Source: Achromobacter insuavis (GTDB lineage: Bacteria; Pseudomonadota; Gammaproteobacteria; Burkholderiales; Burkholderiaceae_B). From it: a stretch of DNA of 64,000 nucleotides. The position numbers and the translations under genes were made by a program. Where the stretch lies: the NCBI RefSeq assembly GCF_902859645.1, contig NZ_CADIJR010000001.1:248001-312000 (forward strand). Reading direction: 5' to 3'. The notes beneath the pieces are model-generated. The model saw only the letters and a list, made by a program, of their open reading frames with translations. It ran no database searches and was not told where the DNA came from. Numbering within the stretch: position 1 is the stretch's first letter; every line of letters begins with the position of its first letter. This document shows positions 53,311 to 62,399 of this stretch, piece by piece.

Positions 53311-55725
53311 ATGCGTTCCCCCTCCGCCAGGCGCCGCCGCGCGATTTCCGTGGCCTTGCTGGCCGGCAGCCTGACCACGGGCGCGGCCGTCCACGCGCAG
53401 CCCGCGCCTTCTCCGGTCGACATCCAGGCCCGCCAGGCCTACGACATTCCGCCCGGCCCGCTGGGCAAGGCCATCGCTAGCTTCGCGCTGGCCTCGGGTC
53501 TGTCGCTGGCGTTCGAGCCGGCCTGGACCGACGGCCTGCACAGTCCCGGCGTGTCGGGCGAATTGAGTCGGGCCGAGGCGGCGCGCCGCCTGCTGGCGGG
53601 AAGCGGGCTCGAGATGGTGGCGCGCGCCGATGGCAGCTACACGCTGCGCAAGACGGTGTCCGACGCGACGACGCTGCCGGCCATCACCGTGACGGGCGCG
53701 TCGGGCTATGCCGGCGCCAATCCCTATCTGGTCGGCGGCGCCACCACCGCCACCAAGACCGCCACGCCCTTGATGGAGACGACGCAGTCGATCTCGGTGG
53801 TGACGCAGGAACGCATGGCGGCGCAGGGCGCGCAGACGGTGACGGACGCCTTGAGCTATACCGCCGGGGTGCACGCCAATGTGGCGGGCGACAATCCGAC
53901 CGACAACACCCTGATGGTGCGCGGCTTCCAGCAGCTCACCACCAATGCCTTCACCGACGGCCTGCGCAACAACAACACCGGGTATTTCGCGCCCGAGCCC
54001 TACGGCATGGACCGGATCGAGGTGCTCAAGGGGCCGTCGTCGGTGATGTATGGCCAGGGCTCGCCCGGCGGCATCATCAATATCGTGTCCAAGCGGCCGC
54101 TGTTCGAGTCGCATCGCGAAGTGGGCCTGTCGACCGGCAGCAACAACCGGCTGCAGGGCACGATGGATATCGGCGACGTGATCGACGCGCCCGGGACGCT
54201 GGCCTATCGCCTGGTGGCGCTGGGCCGAAATGCCGACAGCAACATCGACGGCATCGCCGACGACCGCGTCTACGTGGCGCCCAGCCTGACCTGGGCGCCC
54301 AGCGCGCGCACTTCGGTGACGCTGCTGGCTTCGTACCAGAAGAACCGCAACCTCTTCACCAGCAATCTGCCGTACGCGGTGCTGGACGGCTCCAATCCCA
54401 ATGGCCGCGTGCCGCGCCACCGTTCGCTCAACGAGCCGGGTTTCGACAAGGAGCAGGGCGAGCTGACCAACATCGGCTACGAGCTGAGCCATGCCTTCTC
54501 GGATGCGTGGACCTTCCAGCAGAACTTCCGCTACGGCCATTTCAAGGGCTATGAGGACCAGCTGTTCCGCAATAGCGGCGTGATCAACGACACCATGATC
54601 GCGCGCTACTACCAGCTGCGCACTTACGACAGCGATACGTATTCGGCCGACAACCGCCTGGTGGGCAAGTTCGCCACCGGCCCGCTCGAGCACACGCTGC
54701 TGGCGGGCGTGGACTACCAATACAACACGCGCAACGCCGATACCCAGACCGGCAATGCCCCGGCGATCAATATCTATCACCCGGTGCGCGTGGCCATCGA
54801 CACGTCGCGCTATACCTCGCGGCTCAGCACGCAAGACAGCACCCGCCAACTGGGGGTGTACCTGCAGGACCAGGTCAAGCTGGACCGCTGGGTGGCGACG
54901 CTGGCCGGCCGCTACGACTGGGTCAACCAGCGCAACCGCAACCGCCTGCTGGGCACGCGCGCGGATTCGGCGGCCGAGGACTTCACCGGCCGGGCCGGCC
55001 TGGGCTATGCCTTCGACAGCGGCTTCTTCCCGTATGTCAGCTACAGCGAATCGTTCTCGCCGCTGAGCGGTTCGGACATCAATGGCGCGCAGTTCAAGCC
55101 GGAGACCGCCCGGCAGTACGAGGTGGGCGTGAAGTACCAGGCGCCGGGCTCGGACAGCTACGTGACCCTGGCGGCGTTCGACCTGCGGCGCCAGAACGTG
55201 CTGACGCCCAACCCGCAGAACACCTCGTTCAGCGTGCAGGAAGGCGAGGTGACCTCGCGCGGGATCGAGCTGGAAGGCGTGCTGCGGCCGCTGCGCGGCT
55301 GGAACGTGATCGCGTCGTACACCTACAACGACGTCGAAGTCACCAAGGACAATCCCAACTTCGCTGGGATGAGCAACAAGGGCAAGGCGCCGGTGCGGGT
55401 GCCGCGCCACCTGTTGTCGCTGTGGACCGACTACACCTTGTCCAGCGGCGCGCTGGACGGCCTGACGCTGGGCGCGGGCGTGCGCTACACCGGCACGACG
55501 TTCGGCGATGCGCAGAACACCTTCAAGGTGCCGGCCTACACGCTGGTGGATGCGATGGTGGGCTATGACTTCGGCCGCGCCACGCCGTCGCTCAGGGGCC
55601 TGAGCGCGTCGCTCAACGTGCGCAACCTGACGGACAAGTACTACGTGGCGGGCTGCTTCCTGAACAGCGCCTGCCTGCTGGGCGCGGGTCGCAGCGTGGT
55701 CGCCAACGTGACGTACAAGTGGTGA
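53311..55725 (+). CDS. TonB-dependent siderophore receptor with STN domain (system 3)
   Basis: 804 residues. Signal peptide ends near VHA-QPAPS. STN about 45-115 (PPGPLGKAIASFALASGLSLAFEP). Plug with ETTQSISVVTQERMAAQGAQTVTDALSYTAGVHAN and NTLMVRGFQQL. YGQGSPGGIINIVSKRP precedes the barrel, which ends VTYKW. The DALSYTAGV and DNTLMVRGF wording is that of the ferrichrome/ferrioxamine receptor group (FhuA/FoxA). Its sigma/FecR genes are downstream on the opposite strand. Confidence 0.94.
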   Translation: MRSPSARRRRAISVALLAGSLTTGAAVHAQPAPSPVDIQARQAYDIPPGPLGKAIASFALASGLSLAFEPAWTDGLHSPGVSGELSRAEAARRLLAGSGLEMVARADGSYTLRKTVSDATTLPAITVTGASGYAGANPYLVGGATTATKTATPLMETTQSISVVTQERMAAQGAQTVTDALSYTAGVHANVAGDNPTDNTLMVRGFQQLTTNAFTDGLRNNNTGYFAPEPYGMDRIEVLKGPSSVMYGQGSPGGIINIVSKRPLFESHREVGLSTGSNNRLQGTMDIGDVIDAPGTLAYRLVALGRNADSNIDGIADDRVYVAPSLTWAPSARTSVTLLASYQKNRNLFTSNLPYAVLDGSNPNGRVPRHRSLNEPGFDKEQGELTNIGYELSHAFSDAWTFQQNFRYGHFKGYEDQLFRNSGVINDTMIARYYQLRTYDSDTYSADNRLVGKFATGPLEHTLLAGVDYQYNTRNADTQTGNAPAINIYHPVRVAIDTSRYTSRLSTQDSTRQLGVYLQDQVKLDRWVATLAGRYDWVNQRNRNRLLGTRADSAAEDFTGRAGLGYAFDSGFFPYVSYSESFSPLSGSDINGAQFKPETARQYEVGVKYQAPGSDSYVTLAAFDLRRQNVLTPNPQNTSFSVQEGEVTSRGIELEGVLRPLRGWNVIASYTYNDVEVTKDNPNFAGMSNKGKAPVRVPRHLLSLWTDYTLSSGALDGLTLGAGVRYTGTTFGDAQNTFKVPAYTLVDAMVGYDFGRATPSLRGLSASLNVRNLTDKYYVAGCFLNSACLLGAGRSVVANVTYKW

Positions 55726-55756
55726 GCCGGGTGGCGGGGCCGCGTGGGGCGGGCCG

Positions 55757-56683
55757 TCAGGCCGGCCCCACCAGGATCCAGTAGCCGCCCAGGCGCGAGG
55801 CGATCGCCACCGGATAGGTGGCGGCCAGCATCGCCAGCGCGCGGTCGGTGTCGGCCAGCGGGAAGGTGCCGGAGACGCGCAGGCGCGCCACGGCCGGATC
55901 GCAGCGCACGACGCCCCTGCGGTAGCGCGCCAGCTCGGCCACCACGTCGCCCAGCGCCTGGCCATCGGCCAGCAGCATGCCTTGCGTCCAGGCGGTGGCG
56001 GCGGGGTCGAGCGGCGCGGCGTCGATGCCGCGCGCCGAGAAGTCGGCCTGTTCGCCGGCCCGCACCACGCGCAGGTCCTGGCCGGTGGTGACGCGCACGG
56101 CGCCCTCCTGTACCGCGAGCCGGGTGTGGTCTTCCTGCTGGCGCACGTTGAAGCGCGTGCCCAGGGCGCGCAGCACGCCGTCGCGGGTGCGGACTTCGAA
56201 GGGGCGGGCGTCGCCGGCGGTCTCGATGTGGATTTCCCCGGCGCGCAGCAGCACCGTGCGCTGGCTGGCGTCGTAGCGGATGTCGACCGCCGAGCCGGTG
56301 TTCAGCGTCAGGCGGGTGCCGTCGTCCAGGCGGATGTCGCGCCGTTCGCCGGTGGCGCTGCGGTAGTCGGCGGTCCAGCCCTCGGCATCGGACCAGCGCC
56401 AGGCGCCCCAGGCCGCGGGCGCGACGGCCAGCAGCGCGGCCAGCTTGGCCAAGGCGGCGCGGCGCGCGCGCGGCCGGTCCAGCGCCGGCATGGCGAGCGC
56501 GGCCGGCATGTCGCCCAGCCGGGCCATCAGGCGCTCGGCGCGCTGCCAGGCGTGCTCGTGGGCGGGGCTGCGCGCGCGCCATGCCATCCAGGCCTGGCGC
56601 GTCTCGGTGGAAATGGCGCCGGCATGCAGCGCCACCAGCCATTCGGCGGCTTCGTCCAGGAGGGGGTTGTCCGTGGCGTTCAT
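55757..56683 (-). CDS. FecR-family anti-sigma regulator (system 3)
   Basis: 308 residues. N-terminal DUF4880-like EAAEWLVALHAGAISTETRQAWMAWRARSPAHEHAW. Membrane helix about 75-92 (LAALLAVAPAAWGAWRW). FecR domain with TGERRDIRLDDGTRLTLNTGSAVDI and RDGVLRALGTRFNVRQ. C-terminal VARLRVSGTFPLADTDRALAML. It is 27 bases behind sigma 3 and convergent to receptor 3, with 31 bases between stop codons. Confidence 0.94.
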   Translation of the reverse strand: MNATDNPLLDEAAEWLVALHAGAISTETRQAWMAWRARSPAHEHAWQRAERLMARLGDMPAALAMPALDRPRARRAALAKLAALLAVAPAAWGAWRWSDAEGWTADYRSATGERRDIRLDDGTRLTLNTGSAVDIRYDASQRTVLLRAGEIHIETAGDARPFEVRTRDGVLRALGTRFNVRQQEDHTRLAVQEGAVRVTTGQDLRVVRAGEQADFSARGIDAAPLDPAATAWTQGMLLADGQALGDVVAELARYRRGVVRCDPAVARLRVSGTFPLADTDRALAMLAATYPVAIASRLGGYWILVGPA

Positions 56684-56710
56684 GCGAGGTTTCCCAGTGG
56701 GCTCATGGGC

Positions 56711-57217
56711 CTATTCCATGCATTCCAGGCACAGGCGGAAGGCGCGCGCCATGTAGCGCTTGACCGTGATGAGGGACACGCCGATCTCGCGCGCGATGGC
56801 CTCGTAGGTCAGCCCCTCGATCTGCGACAGCAGGAAAGCGCGCCGCACCGGCGCGGGCAGGGCGTCCAGCATGGCGTCGATCTCGTGCAGGGTCTGCAGG
56901 ATGATGAGCTGGCGCTCGGGCGAGGGCGCTTCGTCTTCGGGGACGCGCGCCAGGGCTTCCAGGTAGGCCTGTTCCAGCGCGCGGCGCTGGTACCAGTTGA
57001 CCAGGATGCCGCGGGCCACGGTGGTGAGATAGGCGCGCGGCTCGTGCAGCACCGCCGGCAGGCGCGAATCGAGGATGCGGGCGAAGGTATCGTGGGCCAG
57101 GTCGGCGGCATCGCCGACATTGCCCAGGCGCCGCCGCAGCCAATGCTGCAGCCAGGCATGGTGGTCGCGGTACAGGGTATGGACTTGCTGCCGCGGATCG
57201 CAGTGGTCAGCCTCCAT
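56711..57217 (-). CDS. ECF sigma factor, FecI type (system 3)
   Basis: 168 residues from ATG 57217; the longer open frame upstream crosses a Fur-like box and an unrelated gene and was rejected. Region 2: HTLYRDHHAWLQHWLRRRLGNVGDAADLAHDTFARIL. Region 4: LDALPAPVRRAFLLSQIEGLTYEAIAREIGVSLITVKRYMARAF. It may also serve the nearby haemin-type receptor, which has an STN domain but no sigma gene of its own. Confidence 0.95.
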   Translation of the reverse strand: MEADHCDPRQQVHTLYRDHHAWLQHWLRRRLGNVGDAADLAHDTFARILDSRLPAVLHEPRAYLTTVARGILVNWYQRRALEQAYLEALARVPEDEAPSPERQLIILQTLHEIDAMLDALPAPVRRAFLLSQIEGLTYEAIAREIGVSLITVKRYMARAFRLCLECME

Positions 57218-57251
57218 GGGCGTCTCCCGGGGGGGCTGAGGGGGCAGCCTA

Positions 57252-57276
57252 AATGCAAATAAGAGTTTTTCGCATT
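57252..57276 (-). promoter_or_regulatory. Candidate Fur box before sigma factor 3
   Basis: AATGCAAATAAGAGTTTTTCGCATT is a near-dyad: outer AATGC/GCATT with an A/T-rich centre. It resembles beta-proteobacterial Fur sites with GCAAAT...TTGC flanks but has a weaker core than the other three boxes. It lies 35 bases before the sigma start. Confidence 0.5.
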
Positions 57277-57463
57277 TTAGGAGATCCATCGCGTCCAGGC
57301 AATGCGGCGCATGGGGGCGATGGCGCGGATGTGGCGCCGACGCCGCGCCACGGTTCTGTACACTGGCCCGCGGGGCGATGCCCGCCGCCCGACCGCGCGC
57401 GATATCGCGCTCGCACACGGGGCTCGCCCTGCCTCCGACAACGATACTCTCCGGTTTTCCGCC

Positions 57464-58519
57464 ATGTCCGCTACCCATGCCTCGCTTGCCGCCGCGCTCC
57501 GTTTCCCCGTCACCTCGGCCGACGATGTGGAAACCCTCGATGCGTTCTTCAAGCGCCCCGAGGTCCGCGCGTTCTACGAGGATGCGCAGGACCCGGCGCA
57601 CACCGACGCCGGCCTGCGTTTCTGCGCCGAACTGCTGCCGACGCTGCATCCCAGCCGGGCGTCGGCGCTGGCGCTGATGTGCGGCTCGCTGGTGGAGGAC
57701 GGCGCCGATCCCGTGCTGCTGTTCCCGACGTTGCAGGCGTTGCTGGGCCCGTGGCTGCAGACCCTGCGGCCGTATTGCGCGCTGGAGGTCGAGGAGGGCG
57801 ACGCCGACGTGGAGGAGGCCGACCGCCAGGCCTGGAACGAGGCGGTGGCGCGGCTCGAAGCCATTCCGGAGGACCAGCGCTGGGAGCTCGATGCGCGCGT
57901 CGGCGCGATCGATACGCTGGTGCTGCCGATGATGGCCATGCTGATGCGCGACCAGCGCAATCACCAGGCCTTCGTGGCCGATGCCGGGCTGATGGACCAG
58001 CTGTACGCCATGACCACGCTCAACGACAACCTGCCGTTCGAGCAGCTGCATTACCTGTGGCTGGCCTCGCGCATCAGCTACGAGGAAGAGCTCGTGGTGG
58101 TGTTGCCCGCTTCCGGCACGGGCTTCGTGGCGCGGGCGCACGGCATCAACAACAATTTCCACGCCTTCACGCTGTTGCAGAACCTGATGCGCGACCACGT
58201 CCAGCCCCTGGGCGTGCGCCGCGAGATCGCAGCGCGCGAGCCGGACGCCGAGCGCGACAGCGCCGACTTCCAGTGGTTGCAGGCCGATGCCTATGCGAAT
58301 GGCGCGCTGGTCAACGACATGCGCTTGGCCTGGGGCGAGGCGGCGCTGCGCGACAACCTGGCCAGGCACGGCAAGCGCGTGCTGATCGCGCTGGAAAGCG
58401 ACGAGGGCATGAAGCGCAACTGGTCGGGCTTCAACGGCGCGATCCACGATGCGCAGCAGCCGTCGATGACGTTCACGCGCTACCTGACGCCGGACGAGGT
58501 GGCGGCGTATCTGGCGTGA
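57464..58519 (+). CDS. Conserved-looking protein of unknown function
   Basis: 351 residues from ATG 57464, which gives a clean start; the frame stays open upstream without a ribosome site. Soluble, acidic, largely helical. Distinct stretches: LALMCGSLVEDGADPVLLFPTLQALLGPWL, FVARAHGINNNFHAFTLLQNLM and KRNWSGFNGAIHDAQQPSMTFTRYL. No signal peptide, no motif recognised. It sits between sigma 3 (divergent) and the large haemin-type receptor gene. An iron link is possible from location only. Confidence 0.75.
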   Translation: MSATHASLAAALRFPVTSADDVETLDAFFKRPEVRAFYEDAQDPAHTDAGLRFCAELLPTLHPSRASALALMCGSLVEDGADPVLLFPTLQALLGPWLQTLRPYCALEVEEGDADVEEADRQAWNEAVARLEAIPEDQRWELDARVGAIDTLVLPMMAMLMRDQRNHQAFVADAGLMDQLYAMTTLNDNLPFEQLHYLWLASRISYEEELVVVLPASGTGFVARAHGINNNFHAFTLLQNLMRDHVQPLGVRREIAAREPDAERDSADFQWLQADAYANGALVNDMRLAWGEAALRDNLARHGKRVLIALESDEGMKRNWSGFNGAIHDAQQPSMTFTRYLTPDEVAAYLA

Positions 58520-58683
58520 AGGCGATAGTGTAGGAACAGTCCTGCTTACGGCGGTTGACCCGCCATCTTCTCCATTCTGCGTTCGCGTTTCGCGGCCCGG
58601 CGCGTCATGTCTCTTGAAGACGATGACCAGGGCCCTGCTTGTTGCATGGATCCGCCCTGGCGTTCACGCCGAGGAGGCAGACC

Positions 58684-61629
58684 ATGCACCGACCGTACCG
58701 GGCGCGCCCGCGCCGCCGTTCCCCTTTTCCGCGATCCCGCGCCGCCGCCGGATTGGCCCTGGCCTGCCGGCTGACGCTCGCCGTCCTGGGCGGCGCGTCC
58801 TGGCCAGCGGCGCAGGCGCAGCCGGCGCGGGTGCAGTACGACATCAGCGCCGGGCCGCTGGCGCAGGTGCTGAGCCGCTACGCGGCGCAGTCGGGCGTGG
58901 CGTTGTCGCTGGTCGCCGGGCAGGTTGCCGGGCAACAGAGCGCGGGGCTGCATGGTCGCTACGAGGTGGATGAAGGCTTTGCGCAGCTGCTGCGCGACAC
59001 GGGGCTGGCGGCCCGCCGGGGTGTGTCGGGTTACGTGCTGGTGGCGGTGCCGGGGGAAGCGGCCGGATCGGTCGTGCTGCCGCCGGTCGAGGTCGACGCC
59101 GACGCCTTGCCCGAGAAAGCGGTGTACACCGCGCCGCGTTCCTCGGCGTACCTGTCGAGTCAGGACCTCGACCGGTTCGGCCGCGTGTCGGTCGGCGACC
59201 TGCTGGCCGGCATACCGGGCGTGCAGGTCGGCGACAGCCGCAATGGCGGGGCGCTGGACGTCAACATCCGCGGCATCCAGGGGCAGAGCCGGGTGGCGGT
59301 GCGGGTCGATGGCTCCGAGCAGGCGCTGGACGTGTACCGGGGATACGCGGGCACGGCCCAGCGCAGCTATATCGACCCGGACCTGATCAGCGACGTGACC
59401 GTCAACAAAGGTCCCTCCGTGACGTCCGGCGCCATCGGCGGTTCGGTGGAAATGCGCACGCTGAGCGTGCGGGACATCCTGACGGAAGGCAGCCAGATCG
59501 GCCTGCGCCTGAAGGGCGAGTTATGGAACAACGGCGTGGCGCCGCCGCATCGTGGCGTCAATCCTCCATCTTCCTCCACAGGGGAGCCCTCGGCGAATGA
59601 TCTGCGAGCCGTTCCGCATGATAGCCATGGCAGCCTGTTCGGGTCGCGCGCGGAATCGGGCAGCCTGGCGTTTGCCTATGCCAACGACCGCCTCGACTTC
59701 GTGGCGGCCTACGCGCACCGCAACCAGGGCAACTACTTCTCGGGCAAGAAGGGGCGGGAGCGTTATCGCATGTATTACCCGGGTGGTCGCTACGAGATGA
59801 ACAGCGTGGCCAAGGCCTACAACCCTGGCGAAGAAGTGTTGAATTCGTCGGCCGAAACCGAGTCGACGCTGTTGAAACTGACGCTGCGACCCGCCGCAGG
59901 CCACACGCTGGAACTGGGCTACCGCCGCTACGACGGAAAAATCGGCGAAATCATGCCGTCGGACATCATCCGTTCCGGCACGGCGGGCATCACGCAGTAT
60001 CCGCTGGGCGAAGCCGGTATCGACACCTATACGGCGCGCTACCAGTTCCAGCCGGCGGACAATCCGCTGGTGGACCTGGGGGTGAACCTGTGGATGACGG
60101 ATGCCAAGACCAGCCAGTTGACCTCGGTGTGGGCGCCCGCGTCCCAGGCCTATGTGACGGACCGCAGATGGACCCGGCAGGCCGACCGCCGCATCGGCGG
60201 CGATCTGGCCAACACCTCGCGGTGGCGCACGGCGCACGGCGATGTCAACCTCAACCTGGGCGGCTCATTCCAGGTCGAGGATATCCGGCCGCAGCGCGGC
60301 GTCGTGACGACGCAGCAGGACATCGACGGCAACCGCGTGCTGCGCGATGCCTCGCGCCGGGAATTCAGCCTGAACGGCAAGCTGGAATACCGGCCGGTGG
60401 CGTCGCTGACGCTGTGGGGCGGTGGCCGTTACAGCCATTACGACGTCAGGGATCGCGGCGTGTATTCCACCGCCATCCGCGAACTGCGCCCCTATCGCGC
60501 CATCATGGTGAAAAAGCCGGGCGAGTGGTGGTGGCCGGGCAACTTCGGCTACCAGACGTGGTGGCCGGACGAGAATGGCCGGTACACGGACGCCACCGAT
60601 CCGCGCCTGCATAACGGCATCGTGTACCAGGACAGCAACCGCCCCGAGGTCGGCGTGCCGTACGACGATTTCGGCGCGGGCTCGACCCGCGTCTATGACG
60701 AGGATGTGAAAGAGGTCGTCACCGGCTATGCGCATGCCCCCAGGCTGCGCAGCCGCGCCGGGGGCTTTGCCCCGTCGGTGGGCCTGAACCTGGAACTGGT
60801 GCCGGACACCTTCGTCTATGCCTCGTACACCCAGGGGCTGCGGTTGCCATCGCTGTTCGAGACCAGCCTCGGCACGATGAGCCTCTCTCCGGGCAGGGGA
60901 CTCAAGCCCGAACGTTCCAACAGTTGGGAATTCGGCGCCAGCACGGTGCGTGGCAACCTGTTGGCCGATGGCGACACGGTCGCCGCCAAGTTGGTCTATT
61001 TCAACAACAACATCAAGCACTACATCGTGCGCTACTACGATTATGACGGCGTGGAGGCGCTGACCGAAAAGGCGCTGCAGATGAGAAACACCGATCGCTA
61101 CAAGACCAGCGGATTGGAATTCCAGTCGCGCTATGACGCCGGGTGGGTGTTCGCGGATCTGGCGGCCACGTATTACCTGAAGACCGAGACCTGCGACGCG
61201 GCCTTCGCGCAGCACTTGCGTGACAACCCCAGCGCTTCCCGGCACACGGAAAACACGCCGACGTGCACGCCGGGAAGTTTCATGGGTTCGTATACCAACA
61301 CCCAGAATCCGCCCAGGCTGGCCTTGAGCCTGACCGCCGGCCTGCGCTTCTTCAACGAAACGCTGACGCTGGGCGGCCGTATGGCCTACACCGCGGGCCC
61401 CACGGTCAGGACCGACCTGCCATGGCAGGAAACGCCGACGACGAAGCAGCTCGTGTACCACCCAGTGACGCTGTTCGACCTGTTCATGACCTATCGGCTG
61501 CGCGAACAGATGATGGTGAGCATCTCGGTGCAGAACCTGACGAACCGCTACTACCTGGATCCGCTGGCGCAGAGTTTCATGCCGGCGCCAGGCCGGACAG
61601 TGCGGATCGGCATGCAGACGCGCTTCTGA
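58684..61629 (+). CDS. Large TonB-dependent haemin/haemoglobin-type receptor with STN domain
   Basis: 981 residues from ATG 58684 (GAGGAGG six bases upstream; an earlier ATG at 58639 is less well placed). Long basic signal peptide ending near AQA-QPARV. STN about 47-120 (AGPLAQVLSRYAAQSGVALSLVAG). Plug with SSQDLDRFGRVSVGDLLAGIPGVQVGDSRNGGALDVNIRGIQGQ and GPSVTSGAIGGSVEMRTL, typical of the TonB-haemin/haemoglobin/transferrin family. A Trp-rich loop (GEWWWPGNFGYQTWWPDENG) around 615-635 and a Cys-containing loop near 840-862 are notable. Ends IGMQTRF. The STN domain implies a sigma/FecR partner, but none is adjacent. Confidence 0.92.
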   Translation: MHRPYRARPRRRSPFPRSRAAAGLALACRLTLAVLGGASWPAAQAQPARVQYDISAGPLAQVLSRYAAQSGVALSLVAGQVAGQQSAGLHGRYEVDEGFAQLLRDTGLAARRGVSGYVLVAVPGEAAGSVVLPPVEVDADALPEKAVYTAPRSSAYLSSQDLDRFGRVSVGDLLAGIPGVQVGDSRNGGALDVNIRGIQGQSRVAVRVDGSEQALDVYRGYAGTAQRSYIDPDLISDVTVNKGPSVTSGAIGGSVEMRTLSVRDILTEGSQIGLRLKGELWNNGVAPPHRGVNPPSSSTGEPSANDLRAVPHDSHGSLFGSRAESGSLAFAYANDRLDFVAAYAHRNQGNYFSGKKGRERYRMYYPGGRYEMNSVAKAYNPGEEVLNSSAETESTLLKLTLRPAAGHTLELGYRRYDGKIGEIMPSDIIRSGTAGITQYPLGEAGIDTYTARYQFQPADNPLVDLGVNLWMTDAKTSQLTSVWAPASQAYVTDRRWTRQADRRIGGDLANTSRWRTAHGDVNLNLGGSFQVEDIRPQRGVVTTQQDIDGNRVLRDASRREFSLNGKLEYRPVASLTLWGGGRYSHYDVRDRGVYSTAIRELRPYRAIMVKKPGEWWWPGNFGYQTWWPDENGRYTDATDPRLHNGIVYQDSNRPEVGVPYDDFGAGSTRVYDEDVKEVVTGYAHAPRLRSRAGGFAPSVGLNLELVPDTFVYASYTQGLRLPSLFETSLGTMSLSPGRGLKPERSNSWEFGASTVRGNLLADGDTVAAKLVYFNNNIKHYIVRYYDYDGVEALTEKALQMRNTDRYKTSGLEFQSRYDAGWVFADLAATYYLKTETCDAAFAQHLRDNPSASRHTENTPTCTPGSFMGSYTNTQNPPRLALSLTAGLRFFNETLTLGGRMAYTAGPTVRTDLPWQETPTTKQLVYHPVTLFDLFMTYRLREQMMVSISVQNLTNRYYLDPLAQSFMPAPGRTVRIGMQTRF

Positions 61630-61941
61630 GCGTGCGCGGCGTCCGTGGACGGGCAGCCAGCATGCGATGCCTGCCCGGGCCGGGATCTATACCAAGGTAT
61701 ACGCCCCATGATCTGTTCGGAACGCCGCCCCAGACCTACACTGCCGCCTGTTGCAACCCTATAGGAGCCCGCCGTGGAAGACGACGGAAGTACCAGAACC
61801 CACGGCGCACGCCGGGTCTAGCGGGTCTGCACGTTTTTTCTGCCAGCCGCCACGCCCGTCCGGATCGATCCGGAGCCGCGACGGCTTGCATGCGCCACCT
61901 GAACCCCTGCGGGCGGAACCGCCTGTTTCCAGGAGACGCGC
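61630..61941 (+). promoter_or_regulatory. Leader region upstream of the mgtA-linked genes
   Basis: 312 bases without an annotated gene. It contains two short frames. The first, 61708-61764, encodes M-I-C-S-E-R-R-P-R-P-T-L-P-P-V-A-T-L. The second, GTG 61774 to TAG 61821, encodes 15 residues beginning MEDDGST, with AGGAG at six bases. A T-tract (about 61832-61838) follows without a convincing stem. Together they could be a Mg2+/proline-type translational leader, but this is unproven. Confidence 0.35.
61774..61821 (+). CDS. Candidate leader peptide, 15 residues
   Basis: GTG start with AGGAG six bases upstream; product MEDDGSTRTHGARRV. The acidic N-terminus (E-D-D right after Met) recalls MgtL-type leaders whose acidic/Pro start destabilises ribosomes at low Mg2+. 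It lies about 625 bases before mgtA with one small gene between. Pure prediction from position and ribosome site. Confidence 0.3.
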   Translation: MEDDGSTRTHGARRV

Positions 61942-62283
61942 ATGCTGTCCCATATCCTGTCCCCCAACCCCGTGCGCCGCGCGGCCCCCGCGCCGGCCTT
62001 CATCAACCTGACGTTCTACGGCAGCCCCGCGGTGCTGGCCCTGATCCGCAAGCGCCTCTACGAGGAGCTGCGGCAGCGGTCTGAGACCGTGGCCGACGTG
62101 CGTTATTCGACCGACGGCGAGCAGGCCTGCACCGCCATCAGCCTGCGCAGCGACAGCGGCAACCCGTGGCCCGTGATCACCTGGCTCAGCGACCTGTGCC
62201 GCGAGCTCGGTGTGCATACGCTGCGTGTCGGCGTGGCGCCGGCGCCGCGCGCGCAGGCCTCGGCCGTTCCCGTCCCGCATTGA
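61942..62283 (+). CDS. Small protein of unknown function upstream of mgtA
   Basis: 113 residues, ribosome site CAGGAGA six bases before the ATG. Core alternates strands and helices: FINLTFYGSPAVLALIRKRLYEELRQRS, VADVRYSTDGEQACTAISLRSD, WPVITWLSDLCRELGVHTLRVGV, then an Ala/Pro tail. The pattern resembles a small ACT/ferredoxin-like fold such as the C-terminal domain of MgtC, but sequence identity cannot be judged. It ends 116 bases before mgtA on the same strand, so a role in Mg2+ transport control is a location-based guess. Confidence 0.75.
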   Translation: MLSHILSPNPVRRAAPAPAFINLTFYGSPAVLALIRKRLYEELRQRSETVADVRYSTDGEQACTAISLRSDSGNPWPVITWLSDLCRELGVHTLRVGVAPAPRAQASAVPVPH

Positions 62284-62399
62284 TCCCGCCTTACCCGATT
62301 CTCACTATCCACCAAGCCCGCGCGGGCCGTGGACGGGGGACGCTCGCGCCTTGAGCCGGGCGCGCTCCCGCCGACGGCGCGCGGGCGGGAGCAGCGAAC

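Noticed and set aside
50641-55965. 1774-codon open frame on the minus strand opposite receptors 2 and 3
   Set aside because: Antisense shadow of two real receptor genes with the same biased composition; no recognisable protein features.
58520-58683. Fur box or FecI promoter before the haemin-type receptor
   Set aside because: No match to either pattern was found in the upstream 164 bases.
61815-61840. Rho-independent terminator in the mgtA leader
   Set aside because: The T-tract GTTTTTTC is present but no stable stem of adequate length directly precedes it.
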